Shown piece by piece: positions 49,561 through 62,709 of a stretch of 64,000 nt of DNA (positions within the stretch are counted from its first letter, which is position 1; each line of letters opens with the position of its first letter). This stretch comes from Apus apus. Taxonomy: Eukaryota; Chordata; Aves; Apodiformes; Apodidae. The translations under genes and the position numbers were made by a program. The notes beneath the pieces are model-generated. The model searched no databases. It was not told the origin of the DNA and saw nothing but the letters and a program-made list of their open reading frames with translations. The stretch spans positions 149,902,858 to 149,966,857 of the forward strand of contig NC_067282.1 of assembly GCF_020740795.1 (NCBI RefSeq), in the 5' to 3' direction.

Positions 49561-52500
49561 GCTCTGCCGTTAACTCCACTTTACAGAAGTAAAATATAAC
49601 ACTTTATTTTGCTGTCAAAAGTTGTATTTCTTCTTTCTTCCCTTTTATGCTTCACAGCAACAGCCTACCAATCCAAATCCTGCCATGATTAAACACCCAA
49701 GAGTATGTATTGATCAAGCTGGGGGACAGTGGTTTCCCTTCAGTACCAGGATTAGCCTTAATTTTGAATGCTTGCTTGCAGTGGTTGAATTACCTTGTTC
49801 CAGCAGTTTTCATTTGAGTGTGTAGTTAGGCTTCTTAGAGCTCAGTGATTCTATATATTCCACTGACTATAAAAGGAAAGGGAAAGCTGCACTGCATTGG
49901 TCTTGCACCATTTTGTCCATCTGGTGAGTGCTCCAGAAACACATAATATTCAGATAAGGTTCTACAGCTTTAACCGATGAAATAATTTGTGACTTACTCA
50001 TTTCAATTGTTTCAAGCTCTTTTCTGGGAACAGTGTTCTCTCTGTGTGTGAGTTACATTAATTTTGTGTCACTGATGGTACTTGAAGTACCAGTGCCTTG
50101 ATGGCAGTCACCTTGCTTGCTCTGCTGCCATGCCCCATGCCGCTCTGGAGTTGTGACCTCTCTGCCGTGAAGACAACCTTGTCGTACTTTTGCCAGGCTG
50201 ATGCCACAGGTTGTTGTTGCTGAATTTGTCCTTTGAGCAATCCTTTGAAGACTTGCTTTTGAATAAATGTACTCAACCTTTTTATAGATACACCACTAAG
50301 TAACCTAAAGATACTCTCCCTTTCTTCTTTTTTCCCCTCAAATTGTAATAAAGTTAGTGTGAGCCAAAGATAAAGGAATCTGATTTCTCCTAAACTGTCA
50401 AGTTTCCTAAAGGAGGAGTTACCTGTATTTATACAATAGGATTTGAAATATAAAGTATCTTGGGACCAACAGTATAAAATGAGAACGAACCAGAGGAAAT
50501 ATTTGAAAACTAGCTACTTATTTTATTTACCAGCTCCTAAGCCAAGTATGAGTGTGATTAGTGAAAAAGAAGAAAATGCTGCTGCCGTTACTGGAGCAGG
50601 ACAGCTGTTCTTCTCAACATTACCTCTAGAGGAGACTTTTAGTTGCATGGCAACACAAGTGACATTCCTCTTGAAATAGCACATGTAGATCATACAAGAA
50701 AGTAAAGATGTTTCTTAGTCTGTATCTTAACAACAAAAAGTAAATTAGTTTTCCAGGTGGGTGTCTTATCTGTGTCTCAGCTCTTACTTGGGCTGTATCC
50801 AAACACCAATCTCTTCATGTTTCCTGTCTTCCACGTGAAGAAAATTAAAGCACGCAGGACAAAAAGGAAGGTCTGACCAGGTGCTCAGTTTTCATAGCTG
50901 TGTGAGAAAGATCCCATGCTGTGGGTCATGCCTGTCCTGTGGTTTAATTGTAACTTCACCAACTTTCCTTTTGTCTTCTTACTGCCTTCTAACTCCAGCT
51001 GTTCTAGTTAGGTACATGTGTACCTCTTGGGTGTAGCTTAGTTCCCCATTCATAAAGTTGAGAGTATACCCTTTGTATTCTCTGTCTTGCTTTGTTAAGA
51101 TTGTAGGGATTTTGGAATAGAGACCCTGCATCAAAGGGGTGGTTGTATTTGTGAATCTCTTGCTAGCCACAATGTCTAGTATGTGAGCATCATAGTTGTA
51201 GATAGAAGTGTATTTTTGGAACATTTGTAGATAGAGAGTTCATAATTTTAACTTGGGTTATGTCAACTTGGGAAATTAACTCAATGTTTCCATTAAAGCA
51301 GTTATGTGGATAGAACTGAAGATGCTCTTCAGGAACTATAGGAATAACCAAGTGAAGCCGGGGAGTGCGTGTTTTTGTTTTTGTAAGCTGGAGCTAGGAG
51401 GAGGGGGGACACTGTTCTGTTTGCTTGTCCTGTGAAAGATGACAGCTGGGAGCAGCAGGCAAATGAAGAGATCTGAGTTGCTGCTGGGTATCAAGTCAAC
51501 AGTGCTCTCCTGTTAACTGCTTCTTTGAAGGACAGACCTGCTGTGTTCAAGTGCAGCATCAGCAAGTGATCCAACTGTTGCAGTTTCAGTGGTGAACGGG
51601 TCGGTTTATGGGGCTATGCTATACTAGTCACCAGTTACTTTTTTTTTTTATAGGTTGTGTTGGTAAGAGAGATCAATTAAAAAATTCAGGTTATAGAGCA
51701 ATTGAGGATTCTGGCAGGCAACTTCTATTTCTGTCTTTGCATCTCTGGTGACCATTTAGTAGGGAAAGGCATAAGCCATGCTAAGGGAAGTGTTACAGAA
51801 GGAAATCCTCTCCCACCAGGGTTGTATTACCTCCTCTCCATACAGTGGAGCCTGTTGATCTGCTGTTGTTCTTGCCAGTGGGACAGGGCTTGCTCAAGGC
51901 CATTTGTCACTTTTATTGCTCCTGAAGAGTGCAAAACAGCAGGGTCTGTTTTTTTTCTTCAGACAATGATGCATATTTATGATGCTACATCGTAAACTGT
52001 TTAGCATAGCTGGAAAGACAACATAGAACTAGAAAAAAAAATCACTGGGGAATAGGGTGGTTCTGTAATACTGAATATGAAGTATAAATCATTGATCCAG
52101 ATGAGTCTCTTGAGAGCCTGCCAATCTGGAAAAGCTTTGCTGTTACTTGCCTGGAAGTGCACAGGTCATAAAAGCCATCATATGTGTAAAGGCCTGCTCA
52201 GGGGTAGGTCATACAAGGTCCAGATGACTGCACTGGATTTAGATGTTCATTACAGGTGCTATGCAGGAAGGAATTGCTTGTTTGGCTTTATTCCCACTAG
52301 TGAATCATAAGTTCCCAGATGACAAATGCTGCTGGTGCTTTCGCTGCTTTGGGGATCTCCCTGCTTAAGTGACAGCAAAGATGTGGGCCATTCGCTCAAA
52401 TGTTTTTAACTTGCTGATCTTCCTTCCCTTGGCATTCCTAAGTGTCATCACTGTGAAGTTGCTAAGGGAAACAAAGCCAAAAGTCTGGTCTTGAAGCTGT

Positions 52501-53500
52501 TTGCACAGTTTGTGACCAAAGTACTTGACAAAACTAGAAAAGTCGAGGAGGTGGGGTGGGGACTGCTGTCTGCTCTCGGTGTGTTAAAAGCAGAACTAAA
52601 GTGGTGCAAGGGGTAGGTTCACAGGGGGTAGAAATAGCAGTATGTAGGCGCATTGATTTACCCAGGGTGGTTTTCTTGAATCATGAATTAGCTCGTGTCA
52701 TGCCTGTTTTTTGTCATGTCCCAGTTCTGGTGTATGTGCTCAAACACAGCTTCATTCCGTGTTGCAGGCTTAGAGGAAAAGCACATCTGGCAAAAATACA
52801 TTTTGTCTTCTCTGGAAGAGTAATTCTTTGGGGTGGTCACAGATCATTACCTGCTTGGGGAAATCCCATACATGCCCTCTCATGGCTTGATGTCTCTGGA
52901 TGGACCCCAGCTCATCTTATTTGTAAAGGATAGTTTTCCTATTCTGTTGCAGGTTTGTCACCTTGCATTTGTTTTGCACTCAGCCCAGCAAAGTCAATGG
53001 GAGTTCAAGGAGGGAGACAGGATTTCAATCCATTGCTCTGTCCATTCGGTATTATGGAACACTCAGCACACAAGTATGTGCACTTCATCAGCTCTGCTAT
53101 TAATTAAGCATGTTCCTGGGGGACATACTTAGCCAGATGTGACCAAGTCACCAGAGTGCTTGGAGTTTAGCTGGGTTTTGTCAGGAATTTGTGTGAACTG
53201 TGAACCTGAACTCCAGTGTTTCCAGGGGCAGGGGAAGAAGTTGTTTTTTTTCTGTGGAAGGCCCATTTCTCAGGTTATTTTTGAGCTAAGGGTACAGGGT
53301 TAGAACATGATATTTTTCTCTCAGAACTCAGGAATCATGTGCCGGGGACATAAATGCAAGGCATGAAACAGAGACATTTTATCTGCTATGAGCAGAGTGA
53401 TCTGGAACAAACCAGCAGTCCATCTGGATGACCTGCTCATGTGATCTTTGGCGCTTATTGATGTCTGGTACCATATTTAACTTGAATGTAGTTTTGCTCT
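49560..53500. other. Intergenic interval between convergent FBXO7 and SYN3
   Basis: I see no splice-bounded coding exon, RNA gene or clear mobile element here. The open frames of 60 to 125 codons have no recognisable domains. The two genes point at each other, with their stop codons 5.85 kb apart. Confidence 0.55.
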
Positions 53501-53510
53501 GAAAAGTGAC

Positions 53511-53516
53511 TTTATT
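53511..53516 (-). terminator. Candidate SYN3 polyadenylation signal (AATAAA on the minus strand)
   Basis: TTTATT on the plus strand, about 540 bases downstream of the SYN3 stop. A second copy lies at 53645-53650, about 400 bases downstream. Either could terminate a short 3' UTR. Confidence 0.35.
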
Positions 53517-54053
53517 TATAAAGTTGGTATAATGAAGTTCCACAGTTCACTGTGTTTCCATGCTTAAGCATGCTCACTGTATTGGTCAATGAATAGTTAT
53601 TATTAACTGTCTTTGGACATCTGTTTCTGAAATAAGCCTGTATTTTTATTTTTTTTTAGCTTGACCTCAACAAGGATTCGGTAGTTGGAAGTTAGACATT
53701 ATACTGGCTGTAGACAAATCAAAACAAAATCTAGTTTGCACTGTCATAACTGTGTTGAATCCACAGGGGTTAGCAAGAGTAAAATTTGCTTTACAGCTCA
53801 GTCATTTGAACAGATGGGATTCTGATTATGCACAAAAAACCACAATGAAATAGTGCCGCTTTTATACAGTCACTTTTCAGACCATTATTCAAATATTTTC
53901 TTTGTATTAAAACAATGACAGTTTTCTAAATTCCCTTTACCCTGGTGTTAGTGGTAAATGGCTGGGTACCACTGAAGGTTTTCCAGGATGGCATCAGGTG
54001 CGCTGCTATGAAGAGTGAGAGCTGACAAAAGCACAGATCCAGCTGCAGGGTTG

Positions 54054-57000
54054 TTAATCGGAAAACAGGCTAGCGAATGATTTCCTCAGGTTGCGGATGG
54101 TCTCAGCTTTTGCTTCATCTTCATTGGGATTTCCCCGCTGAGACGATTCAGATATGCTGAAGGTGTTTGTCAGGGACTGCGATTTGCTGAAATAGAAAAC
54201 AGGAGTTCAGACTCAGCAGGAGAAGGTGGTAGTTCAAAGGTGGTTGCTGGTGCTCTGTGTTGCATCACACAGACATATTCGAGGATAAAAGGAGACGTTA
54301 GCAAGGAGAATCTCCATATGCTAAGTCATCCAGGAATGGGGGAGGCAGTCGGTGTGGAAGAGGATGGAGATAGGGGGATGTGGCTCCAATATCAATGTCC
54401 AGACTAGTAAGTGTTCATGAAAACATCTGATTAGAAGTATGCAGTTGCCACCTGGTGCAGCTGTTACGAGGAACAGTTAAGTAATTTTACTGCTAATACA
54501 GAAGAATGGATTAATACTGAGGGTCACCTGTCTCTTATCAGCCATATTGTGAGTGACCGTCCAGTCCTTTCAGATGTGAGAGCATGAGAGGTTCCACAAG
54601 TTGGTACCCAGGTCACCTGCCATGTGTGCTGTTGCTTGCCCTCCCTGCCATCTCTGCTTTGTCAGCTGTGTTATGCTGGTCTTTTGGTTGGCCACAGAGC
54701 TCCTGCTGGGTGTGTATCTGCTAGTGTTTAAGTTCAGATCAGGACTGCTTTTGAAGTACATCTCATTTTCCCTGCTACCATGCTTTGTCACTGAGTGGTT
54801 TCTCCTGGTCAGTAGTAGGCATTCAGCACAAGACCAGACTTGTACCTGAAATATGTGTGTTGTGGTGACTGGATCCTTAGCACCAACATTTTGATCCTTA
54901 GGTACACAGCTCTTGGTTTGCCTTGCTAATCATCACTGAAAGCCTGTTCCAGAACATCACTCCTCTGCTGCCTAGAAACTGTCTTCTCATTCCTACCCTA
55001 TATTTTAGTCTGGCCTGTTCATACCAGTTTGCTCTTGCATCAACTTCTTGTCAACACCAAACATTTTTTTGCCAATCTTTTCTGCCATAGTGCCAGACAA
55101 ATGTGCTCCATGAAGGGTGGCAGCAAAGGCTGCTGCCAGAGATCCACAATAATGCCGTGGTGTTTTCTGCTCCAGAAGAGCACTTAACACCATCTGGAGT
55201 TTTAAATACTGGGTAATGCCACTTCCACTTCCCCCTGCCCCCTTCCCCCCTCCCCTTTTTGCTACCAGTTGCAAAGAGTTGTTCAGTAGAGAACCTTGCA
55301 AGGCTCCTACATTCAGGAGTGATTCTTGCTGAGCTTTCTGGCCAACAGTGTGCTGTTGAGAGCCTGTAAAGAGGCTGGGAAGGTAGTCGCTGTGCTGAGA
55401 TGGCTGGGGTAGAACACATGATTAACAATGAAGAGGATGAATGTGAAATCTTAGAAATTTTAGGGTTGTCAAGAACAACTTCTTCCTGACAATAGGTCAG
55501 TGGCCTCTTATACCATAAGCTCTGAAGTCATTCACAGTTGTCCAGGCCTCTGCCCCTGGGGACTACTGCCTGACAACAGGTGAAAAGTTCTTCATGCCAG
55601 CTCAGGGTACTTTTTTGACAGCTTATTATCTACAGATACCAGCGGTTTAAGAGAGCACCTACTTGAGATGTGGGTGTGGAGTGGCTTGCTGCTTGGATGT
55701 TTCAGTGGGGCTTGGCTGGCTAGGAGCCCGGCCTTGAGCAGGAGGTCTCGGCTGCTGTGGAGGGAACACACCTCCCTTGGAAGCCTGCACTGGAGAGGAC
55801 CCAGCTGCTGATCGGACTTGCTGTGGAGATCCAGGTGACCTTTGCTGCTGAGGTGAAGTGGACTGCGGACTCTGGGGCTGCTGTCCTTGGGGAGAGAGCC
55901 GTTGTTGCGGAGGTGCGTTTGTCCGTGCTGGCTGAGGTCCCTGAGGCTGGCGTGGTCCACCTGAAGAGGACATGTAGATGTAAACGTGAGGAGGTGTGCG
56001 TGGTGGACGACAGGCAAGGAACATCTGTATATGAAGGTATGTGTATTGCTTAGGGGACACACTTCAGAGTAGCTTCGTGCAGAAGGATAAGGGACAGCCT
56101 CTTTTATAGGCTTAACACTGGTGTCATGCCCATGTCTCTAGAGTCGTCCATTTCTCTGTCTCCTTCAGCACTAAAGAAGCTCTGCCACTCTCCCCGGAGG
56201 GAGTCACTTCAATGTACTGTATTCTTCCTTGTAACTGATATTTCTCATCCTCGGCAAGCGCTTCCTGCACTGGGAAGGAAGAATCACTTGGGAAATAACC
56301 CTGTGCAGGAAATAAAAGCTAAGTCTACTGGTTTGGGTCAGTAGTCCCTTCATGGGCCTAGCAGTTTGATGTGAGACTGTGCACCCTGTCACTATCCATA
56401 TGTCTGTTCCAGCATTATCAGCAGTGGCTTCAGCTGTGTTGGTAGCAGACTCTAAACAGAAGCAGAAGACAACTGGATGTGGCATGAGAAATTGCGGGAC
56501 ATGACAGATAACAGTCTGAACAACTGAGAAAAGTTACAGATAGCATACAGATGACTGGATTCCACAGGTGGTCAAGGGGGAGTTACATGAAAAAACTTCA
56601 CAGAAAATTGAACGGGAGTACTGGAGACAGGGAGGGAAGGAGTATCCTGCAAGGCCAGCAGGTCCTAGGTCATTTTATCAGTAATAGTGTATAATGCCAA
56701 GATTACATAAATGCATTTGGTATCAGAAATACCAAATTTGGATACAGCGAAACTGTGACTGATGAGAAAAAGGTAATTGGAAGTGGGTGTTAATTTGGTA
56801 GGAGGTTGGGGTGCAGAAAGGGAAAGACAAATGTGGCAAGAAGGAGGATCTAATTAGTTATGTGGATTGAGTGGTTGGTGTGGTCTGGGTGCCCATGGGG
56901 CAGCCCTTTCTTCATCACCTCAGTGTAAATCAGGACAATAAATCAAATTTGTTGTTCTGACCAACTACATAAGTCAAACCTGCTTCGGCTGTCGGGAGGA

Positions 57001-60000
57001 GTTGGGAGTGTGCTCTTGCTGACGGGGAATCGCCTGGACAGATGGATCAAGGATCCTGGCATCACTGTGTTACTATCTGTTCCAAGCATCCATCATCATC
57101 TTCCCATCACTTCTTAACACTTGTATCCACTACAGCTTTGTTCCAACACAAACACATTCTTTGCCTAGAATCCTGCTCCAGTGCCAGTTCAAGTGGCCTT
57201 GCTTGCTGAGCCAAGTCCTACCATGGGTGTCATGTCAACTGGATCTGTAGCAAAGTTTCACCTCACTTTCTGAGTTGCTGTGGAATATGACAGCAACTGC
57301 TTTAAGAGCACACTGAATTTGCTGCCTGCTTGTCAGTGAATTGGCACAATGAGTGAAACCTTTATCCCAATAGCTTATATTTAGAAGGAAAACTGATATG
57401 TCTCACAGTCCACACTGTCAGGGACCCCGAAGAACCGTACCTTGGGGAGGAGGCCGTGGCTGGGATAGTTGTCCAAGCTGAGGTCCAGTCTGAGATTTAA
57501 TTGACACAGGCTGAGCTTGTGGAGGCTAGAGGAAATAAAGCCATTCTAGTCAATACAGAGTCCCCAAAGAGAAGCCCTGAGGTAATACAGGAACTGCGGA
57601 GTCACGAAGTGTTCCTTAAATACACATATGCAGCATCTGGCTGGTAACATCTCATGGGACTAAAATGGAGAGCTAAGTAATAAAGAGCACAGAATTTGTT
57701 TGCTCACAGGGAATAAAAGTGAAGTTACAGTTTAGAATGGTTTTTAGACAATCAGGAACTACCAAATATATCAGGCCCAGGGGGGTCTCTTAGTCCCATC
57801 TCCCATTTTGGGCAGTTGCCAGCACCAGATGTTCCAAAGGAAGAAGGCATGAACCATGGAAACATCTATGGAGTAATCATCAATTTACCCTAAGGGGTCT
57901 CCTCTTGATTGCTAATAAGCAACCCTGAAACATGAAGCTTATTTTCTGCTCTACAGAATCCTTGCAACAGTTCCAGATATTCTGTTTTGATATTTACAGC
58001 CAGACCCTTTGAGCCTTGCTCGGCTCTCAGTCTCACTGCCTTTCCCCTTTCTTAACTCCATTGCTTTGTTCTGAGTTTTTAGAATAGTTCTCACAACCTG
58101 ACCTTGCTAGGCCGTTTGTTGTTTTGCAGACTTCTACTGCCTTCTCTCTCCTTCACCTCCTTTATAAAGCCAAGAGACTGAATCACTTCAGTCCCCCCAT
58201 GGGAATGTTTCCAGGCCCCTAATTGTTTTCATCACCCACTTCTCTTTCCCAGCTTTGTGATTCCTTCTGCAGATGCCGGAGGCAGGTCTGCTTATGTTAT
58301 TCCAGATGAAGCAGTATCTGGGTTCTCTGTGCATCACCAGCTCATTTCTGCTGCATCCTAATTTCCTGCTTCTCCCTTGTCAACACAACCATAGGCTGAG
58401 CAATGTTTTTTATTGGCCTCTTTTCAACAACATCTTTCTTAAGGGGCATGGGTAGTGCCACTGACAAAGTCTACAGATTATGTCCTCCCTCTCTCTAGCC
58501 CCAGCTTAGTTTACCTTTCAATCTCCTGTATGGAGTTTCATTTGCTGTTGCAGTGACTGAACGTACGCAGCTCTTGTCAGATGTTCTTCACTGCCACCCC
58601 TAATGCAAATAAGTTGTTGCCATCTGCACTTTCTTCTCACTGTTTACATTTTGACAGATACTTTAATGAACAGATATTTTAATAAACAGATTAAGCAACA
58701 CAGCACTGCTGCACAGAGGGCTGGTCCAAGGTTAACAAAAGTCTGAATAAGCCTGTTGCACAAAATTGTTTATGAAAGCAGGGGAGGCTGGAGACAGATA
58801 GGCTGGTACATGCCGGATTATTTTTGTGAAGAACACCATGATAAAAGGATCTTCAAGGCTCCTGGAAGGTCAGAAGAATGAGCTAAGTGATTCTGGAAAT
58901 GGGAAGAAATGTTTCATAGTTGGAAATATTGAAATGAGTTTCGACTGACTTACATAAACGTGATGAGGTCGCCAGCCCATCTTTTACACTGTGTATCTGG
59001 GACTTGCAAATGGATGGGGAGGAAAATCTGGGAATTTTCTATTCATGCCTTCTAGTCCTAAATAGCTTGGGACACTAAGCCTTGCCTCAGTATTGGTGGA
59101 AATTAACTGTCCTAATGCTGTGAGACATCCATACTAGAGCAGCCAAAGAAAGGGAATCAGATCTCATATTCACCTCTATGGCCTTTGCCTACAACCAACC
59201 AAGGCTTCTCAGAGATGAAGGCAAAACAGAATTTTGAGGCTCATAGATGAAGGATTGAGGGTCAGCACAATGTCTTCTGCGTTTGGAAGGGAAACAGTGA
59301 GGGGAAAGGATAGAGGTGGGGCAGAGGGACAAGGGGAAAACTGCAATCATGAAACTAGGTTTCATGTTGTAGGCATGAAAACAAATTTGTCATTAACATC
59401 TTGTCCTGTCTTGGGCTTGACCAACCCAATTATCAATATGACCAGGCCTTGTATCCTTTAAGGATCCCCTCTTCTAACTGTTTGCATTAATTAAAAAATC
59501 TCTTGTATCTGTGTCTTTATCTGAAGCCAGCTTTGCTCTACAACGAGATTTTACATTGGAGCCCCTCCCTGCTTGTTTTCTTTAATGCCTTTGTCTTTGT
59601 CTGTTACCTTGTCTAAGGCTTTTTGAGAGTCTAGCTATATTATTTTGACTGATTGCCTGTTATCTGCCACCTTGTAAAAAAATTATCAAAGAAAGGAGGG
59701 GGGAAGAATCAACAGGAAATTAATGGGGCGTTTTTCTTTGCAAAAACATAATGTGGTAGATGCTCTTAAGTAGATGCTCTTAAGCTGTGGCTTTGCTGGT
59801 TTATAGGTCTTCTGTATTATTCTTTAAATTATTGTCTGAGGTAATTCATAAGGTCCATTGCTTACTTGTCTACATTTTTCTACGTAACTCTTACAACTTT
59901 TTGAACATGGATTTTGTATTTGTTGTATAACAGCCCTCTGGAGCAATAACTGTTTCTCATGAAATTGCACATTTTTTCTCGGCGGCTTAGTCACTTCCTA

Positions 60001-62709
60001 AATTCAGTTCATTGGATGTAGCCATCTGGGCCTGGGGGCTTCACAATTTTTAAAAACATCAGTCATCACTGACTTAATTACTGTTTGTGTACTCTCCCTT
60101 GTCTTTCTGATCAGGAAAAACTATCTAGTTTAAGAATTTCCCCACTTTAAGCAATTAAATTTTCTAGAGTCACAACACTGTCCCTATTGTCTTTCTTTTC
60201 TCTCTTAACTTTGGATGATCCATAGAGCTCACCAGTTCTTTGGTAAGGTTCCATCTTCAGATGAACTCAAAGAATTTGTTTCATTCCTCCCTCTACCTGC
60301 ACTTCAAAATAAATGTCTATCCTTTTTACGTTTGCTTTTATTACTTGCATGGTGGTGCATGAAGCTCTTCTTAGATGTCAGATTTCCAGATTTGGAAGAT
60401 TTCCCCCCCCCCTTTTGGTCTTGAGTGTCCTCTATCACTTTGCCACTTAACAAGGGAAATGTATTTCTTGCATTCCTGGTTCAGGAGCAGATCAGAAATG
60501 TATATAGGCATTGCAGAAAACAATGGTCTCTCAAATACCATCTATACAGTTTTACTTTAAATGCTAGGGAGTTGATTAATTCTACTATTTTATTAAAATA
60601 ATATTTTATAACTGTGTCATACCATTACTTTTTGGTATCACATCTGTACCTTAGTCATCAAACCTTAAGGGTACATACTCACTTTCTGAATTTCTCTCTG
60701 GGTGTTTCTTAAGGCTAGGTCAAGGTATGCATTTGGATTTTGGAGTACCAGGAAGCAGACACTTATAGAGATGGAGTACTCACTCTGAATTGATATCTTA
60801 CTGTGCTATTTTACTTGCTTCTTCAAGCTGTTGTCTCACATTACTATGACTTGTTGCTTCTTCCATCTCTCTCTGTCAATGCTGTGCACTGAGTTTCCTA
60901 ATTTGTCAGCTTTTCTTGATCCAGAGACTAGTATAGACAGCTCTAATAATATGTACAGATATTCTATGCATACCCATAGGATATCCAAGGGTTCACATTT
61001 CTATGTATTTAGTACTGCTGTCCTTGTGTTCAGAACTGTTATTTTACTTCATTCTGTGGGAGGTTCACCTGTAGCTTTAGTTCTGCATGTCACCAGCCTC
61101 ACATGTTATTGCTTCTCTCTGCATATTTGTAACATGTTTGATGTGTTATAGCATTATGTTATTACTTGTATCTTGTGCAGTTCTGCAATGTCTGTTGTAC
61201 AAAGGTCTTTCTCTATAGCAAAACACTGCTTAGCACGCATATGGTTTTGATTTTCTTGATTTTGTATACATATTTGCAGGTTATATTCTTGATGAAGACC
61301 CTTTGCTTATTTAACTCTTCTATTTGCCATCGTATCCCTCCAAGACCATTTGTTTTGTTCTTATTTTCACCCTATTTTAGGTCTGTTGTAATCCAATCTA
61401 ATACTGTACCAGTATATTACAGACATAGCAAACAGATGCATCTGTCCATGTTCTCAGTTTTTGTTTGCTTCCCCTTTGCTCTTAGTTCATACACTCTATA
61501 TCTTGGCTATTTCATATGGCAGTTGTTGATTCCACTTTGGCCAGAGTACATCCTATTGTTTCTGTATTCCTCTTCCTGCCTCAAAGCATTTTTAGTGTCT
61601 ATTAAATGTTTGCCCCCTCGCTCTAGCTAAAATTTGCTTTGGAGTTACTCTGGTTACCCTCCATTCTGGAGACCGGGCTAAGCAGGAATGAGCTGTCATA
61701 TGACAAAGGCAGAGAGCCACTAAGGGCTTTCTCCCATTTTTTCTCTCAAGTGGAAATGGAAACTGTTCCAGTGCACTGCAGTCATTATTATCCGTCAGCC
61801 TGTTTACTTTCCAGTACTTTATTTTGTACAGATTTGTTGTCCTCAAACCTTTGTGCTTGGCTCTCTGCTAGGTACTGAAAGAGGTGCAGCACATACATAC
61901 ATCTGGAGACACAGATTATGTTTTGGTGTGTTTCAGTTATACAGAATTGCCACTGGGAAACGTGGCAATAAGATTAGATGCATTTGATGCTCAAATGTAC
62001 ATGAAGAGCATTAAGGGGTCAGTTTAAATGCAAAAAATAACAGATTCTTATATGAACTGAGCATTAGTCAAGCCTCCTACTGATGAAGGGGATGAAGGGT
62101 AACTCCAGAGAAGACAGACTGCAGTAAGGAACAACTGTTGGTGGAGATTTCCACTTTGTGTTCTGGGAAGAATAGGTTTTCATCAGGGATGCAAAAACTG
62201 GAATGAAATCTGTCCTGTGGGATGGTGTTAGATGGAGACGAAGTTGGGCATTATAAGAACCTCTAAAAATGTCTGTTTTCAATATGACTCTGAATTTAGC
62301 AAGCCAGAATATCTAGGTGCATGGACCACACTACTGGTGTGATGTCACAGTTATATGGAAGGAGGTGAAGGGAAAGAGAGGTGCACCCTTAGGCTCACCC
62401 ACTTCAAAGTGTCTGTAAGAGACTTCTTTGGAAGGGCAGGAGTCAATCTATCCAATATATTCCCGTATAGAACTGTTCAACTCTCTGAGTTGTCTGGCTG
62501 CCTGATACCCACAGGGAGGAGAGACAAAACAAAAGTTCAGAAAAACAACTTGTCCATAAGGTCTCCATTCATACCCAAGGCCTCAGTGGTGATGGTGTGG
62601 ATCCAGCAGTACTGGCAAGCTGAGTCATTTTGGAAACAACCAGATCAGCTATCAGTTGTCTGTCCTCTTCCACATGCTCCCCAATCAGGGGCATCGAGCT
62701 GTCCATCAC
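54054..62709 (-). CDS. SYN3: Synapsin III, last four coding exons (5' part beyond the right edge)
   Basis: SYN3 is a neuronal phosphoprotein of synaptic vesicles. Its central C domain binds ATP, and its C-terminal tails bind SH3 proteins and actin. Visible exons (minus strand) are 62575-62709 (45 codons), 57441-57525, 55663-55960 and 54054-54186, ending in TAA at 54056-54054. All have AG/GT borders, and the phases join cleanly. The first visible exon gives the end of the C domain (VMDSSMPLIGEHVEEDRQL...) and then SPLRPW. The next two encode the proline- and glutamine-rich linker (QPRPPPQGGPRQPQ, RLSPQGQQPQSPQS, QQQRSPGSPQ), closely matching human SYN3 rather than SYN1 or SYN2. The final exon encodes the conserved domain E, from NKSQSLTN to RNLRKSFASLFSD. 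In mammals TIMP3 is nested in a SYN3 intron; it is not in this window. The gene converges with FBXO7. Confidence 0.95.
57750..60240 (-). mobile_element. Old LINE of the CR1/L3 type, minus orientation, in a SYN3 intron
   Basis: Read on the minus strand, the right part holds a decayed reverse-transcriptase region. Codons for KPPGPDG lie near 60020-60040 (plus strand gccatctgggcctggggg), and a QKALDKV-like stretch (tctcaaaaagccttagacaa) lies near 59600-59640. The left part resembles the 3' UTR of ancestral amniote CR1 copies: ggcagttgccagcaccagat on the plus strand near 57815, and gactgaatcacttcagtc plus cccctaattgttttcatcac near 58170-58240. The spacing of about 2.2 kb between the PGPDG motif and the 3' end is what a single CR1 would give. 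It may extend right to about 61.6 kb, but I could not identify the endonuclease part. It is heavily diverged. Confidence 0.65.
60240..62574. other. SYN3 intron DNA, T-rich, unassigned
   Basis: The left part is strongly pyrimidine/AT-rich on the plus strand and carries two adjacent open frames (60831-61151 and 61166-61630) with no recognisable domain. It may be the eroded 5' part of the CR1-type element to its left. The remainder shows nothing identifiable. Confidence 0.4.

Noticed and set aside
55005-55428. Overlapping minus-strand open frames of 98 and 125 codons between the last two SYN3 exons
   Set aside because: They are intronic, have no similarity to the synapsin tail and no splice borders in phase with the flanking exons.
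55757-56053. 98-codon plus-strand open frame
   Set aside because: It is the antisense shadow of the proline/glutamine-rich SYN3 exon at 55663-55960.
60831-61630. Two adjacent plus-strand open frames of 106 and 154 codons as a possible new gene
   Set aside because: The hydrophobic, Phe/Leu/Tyr-rich composition reflects T-rich DNA. There is no domain, and they lie antisense beside an old LINE within an intron.
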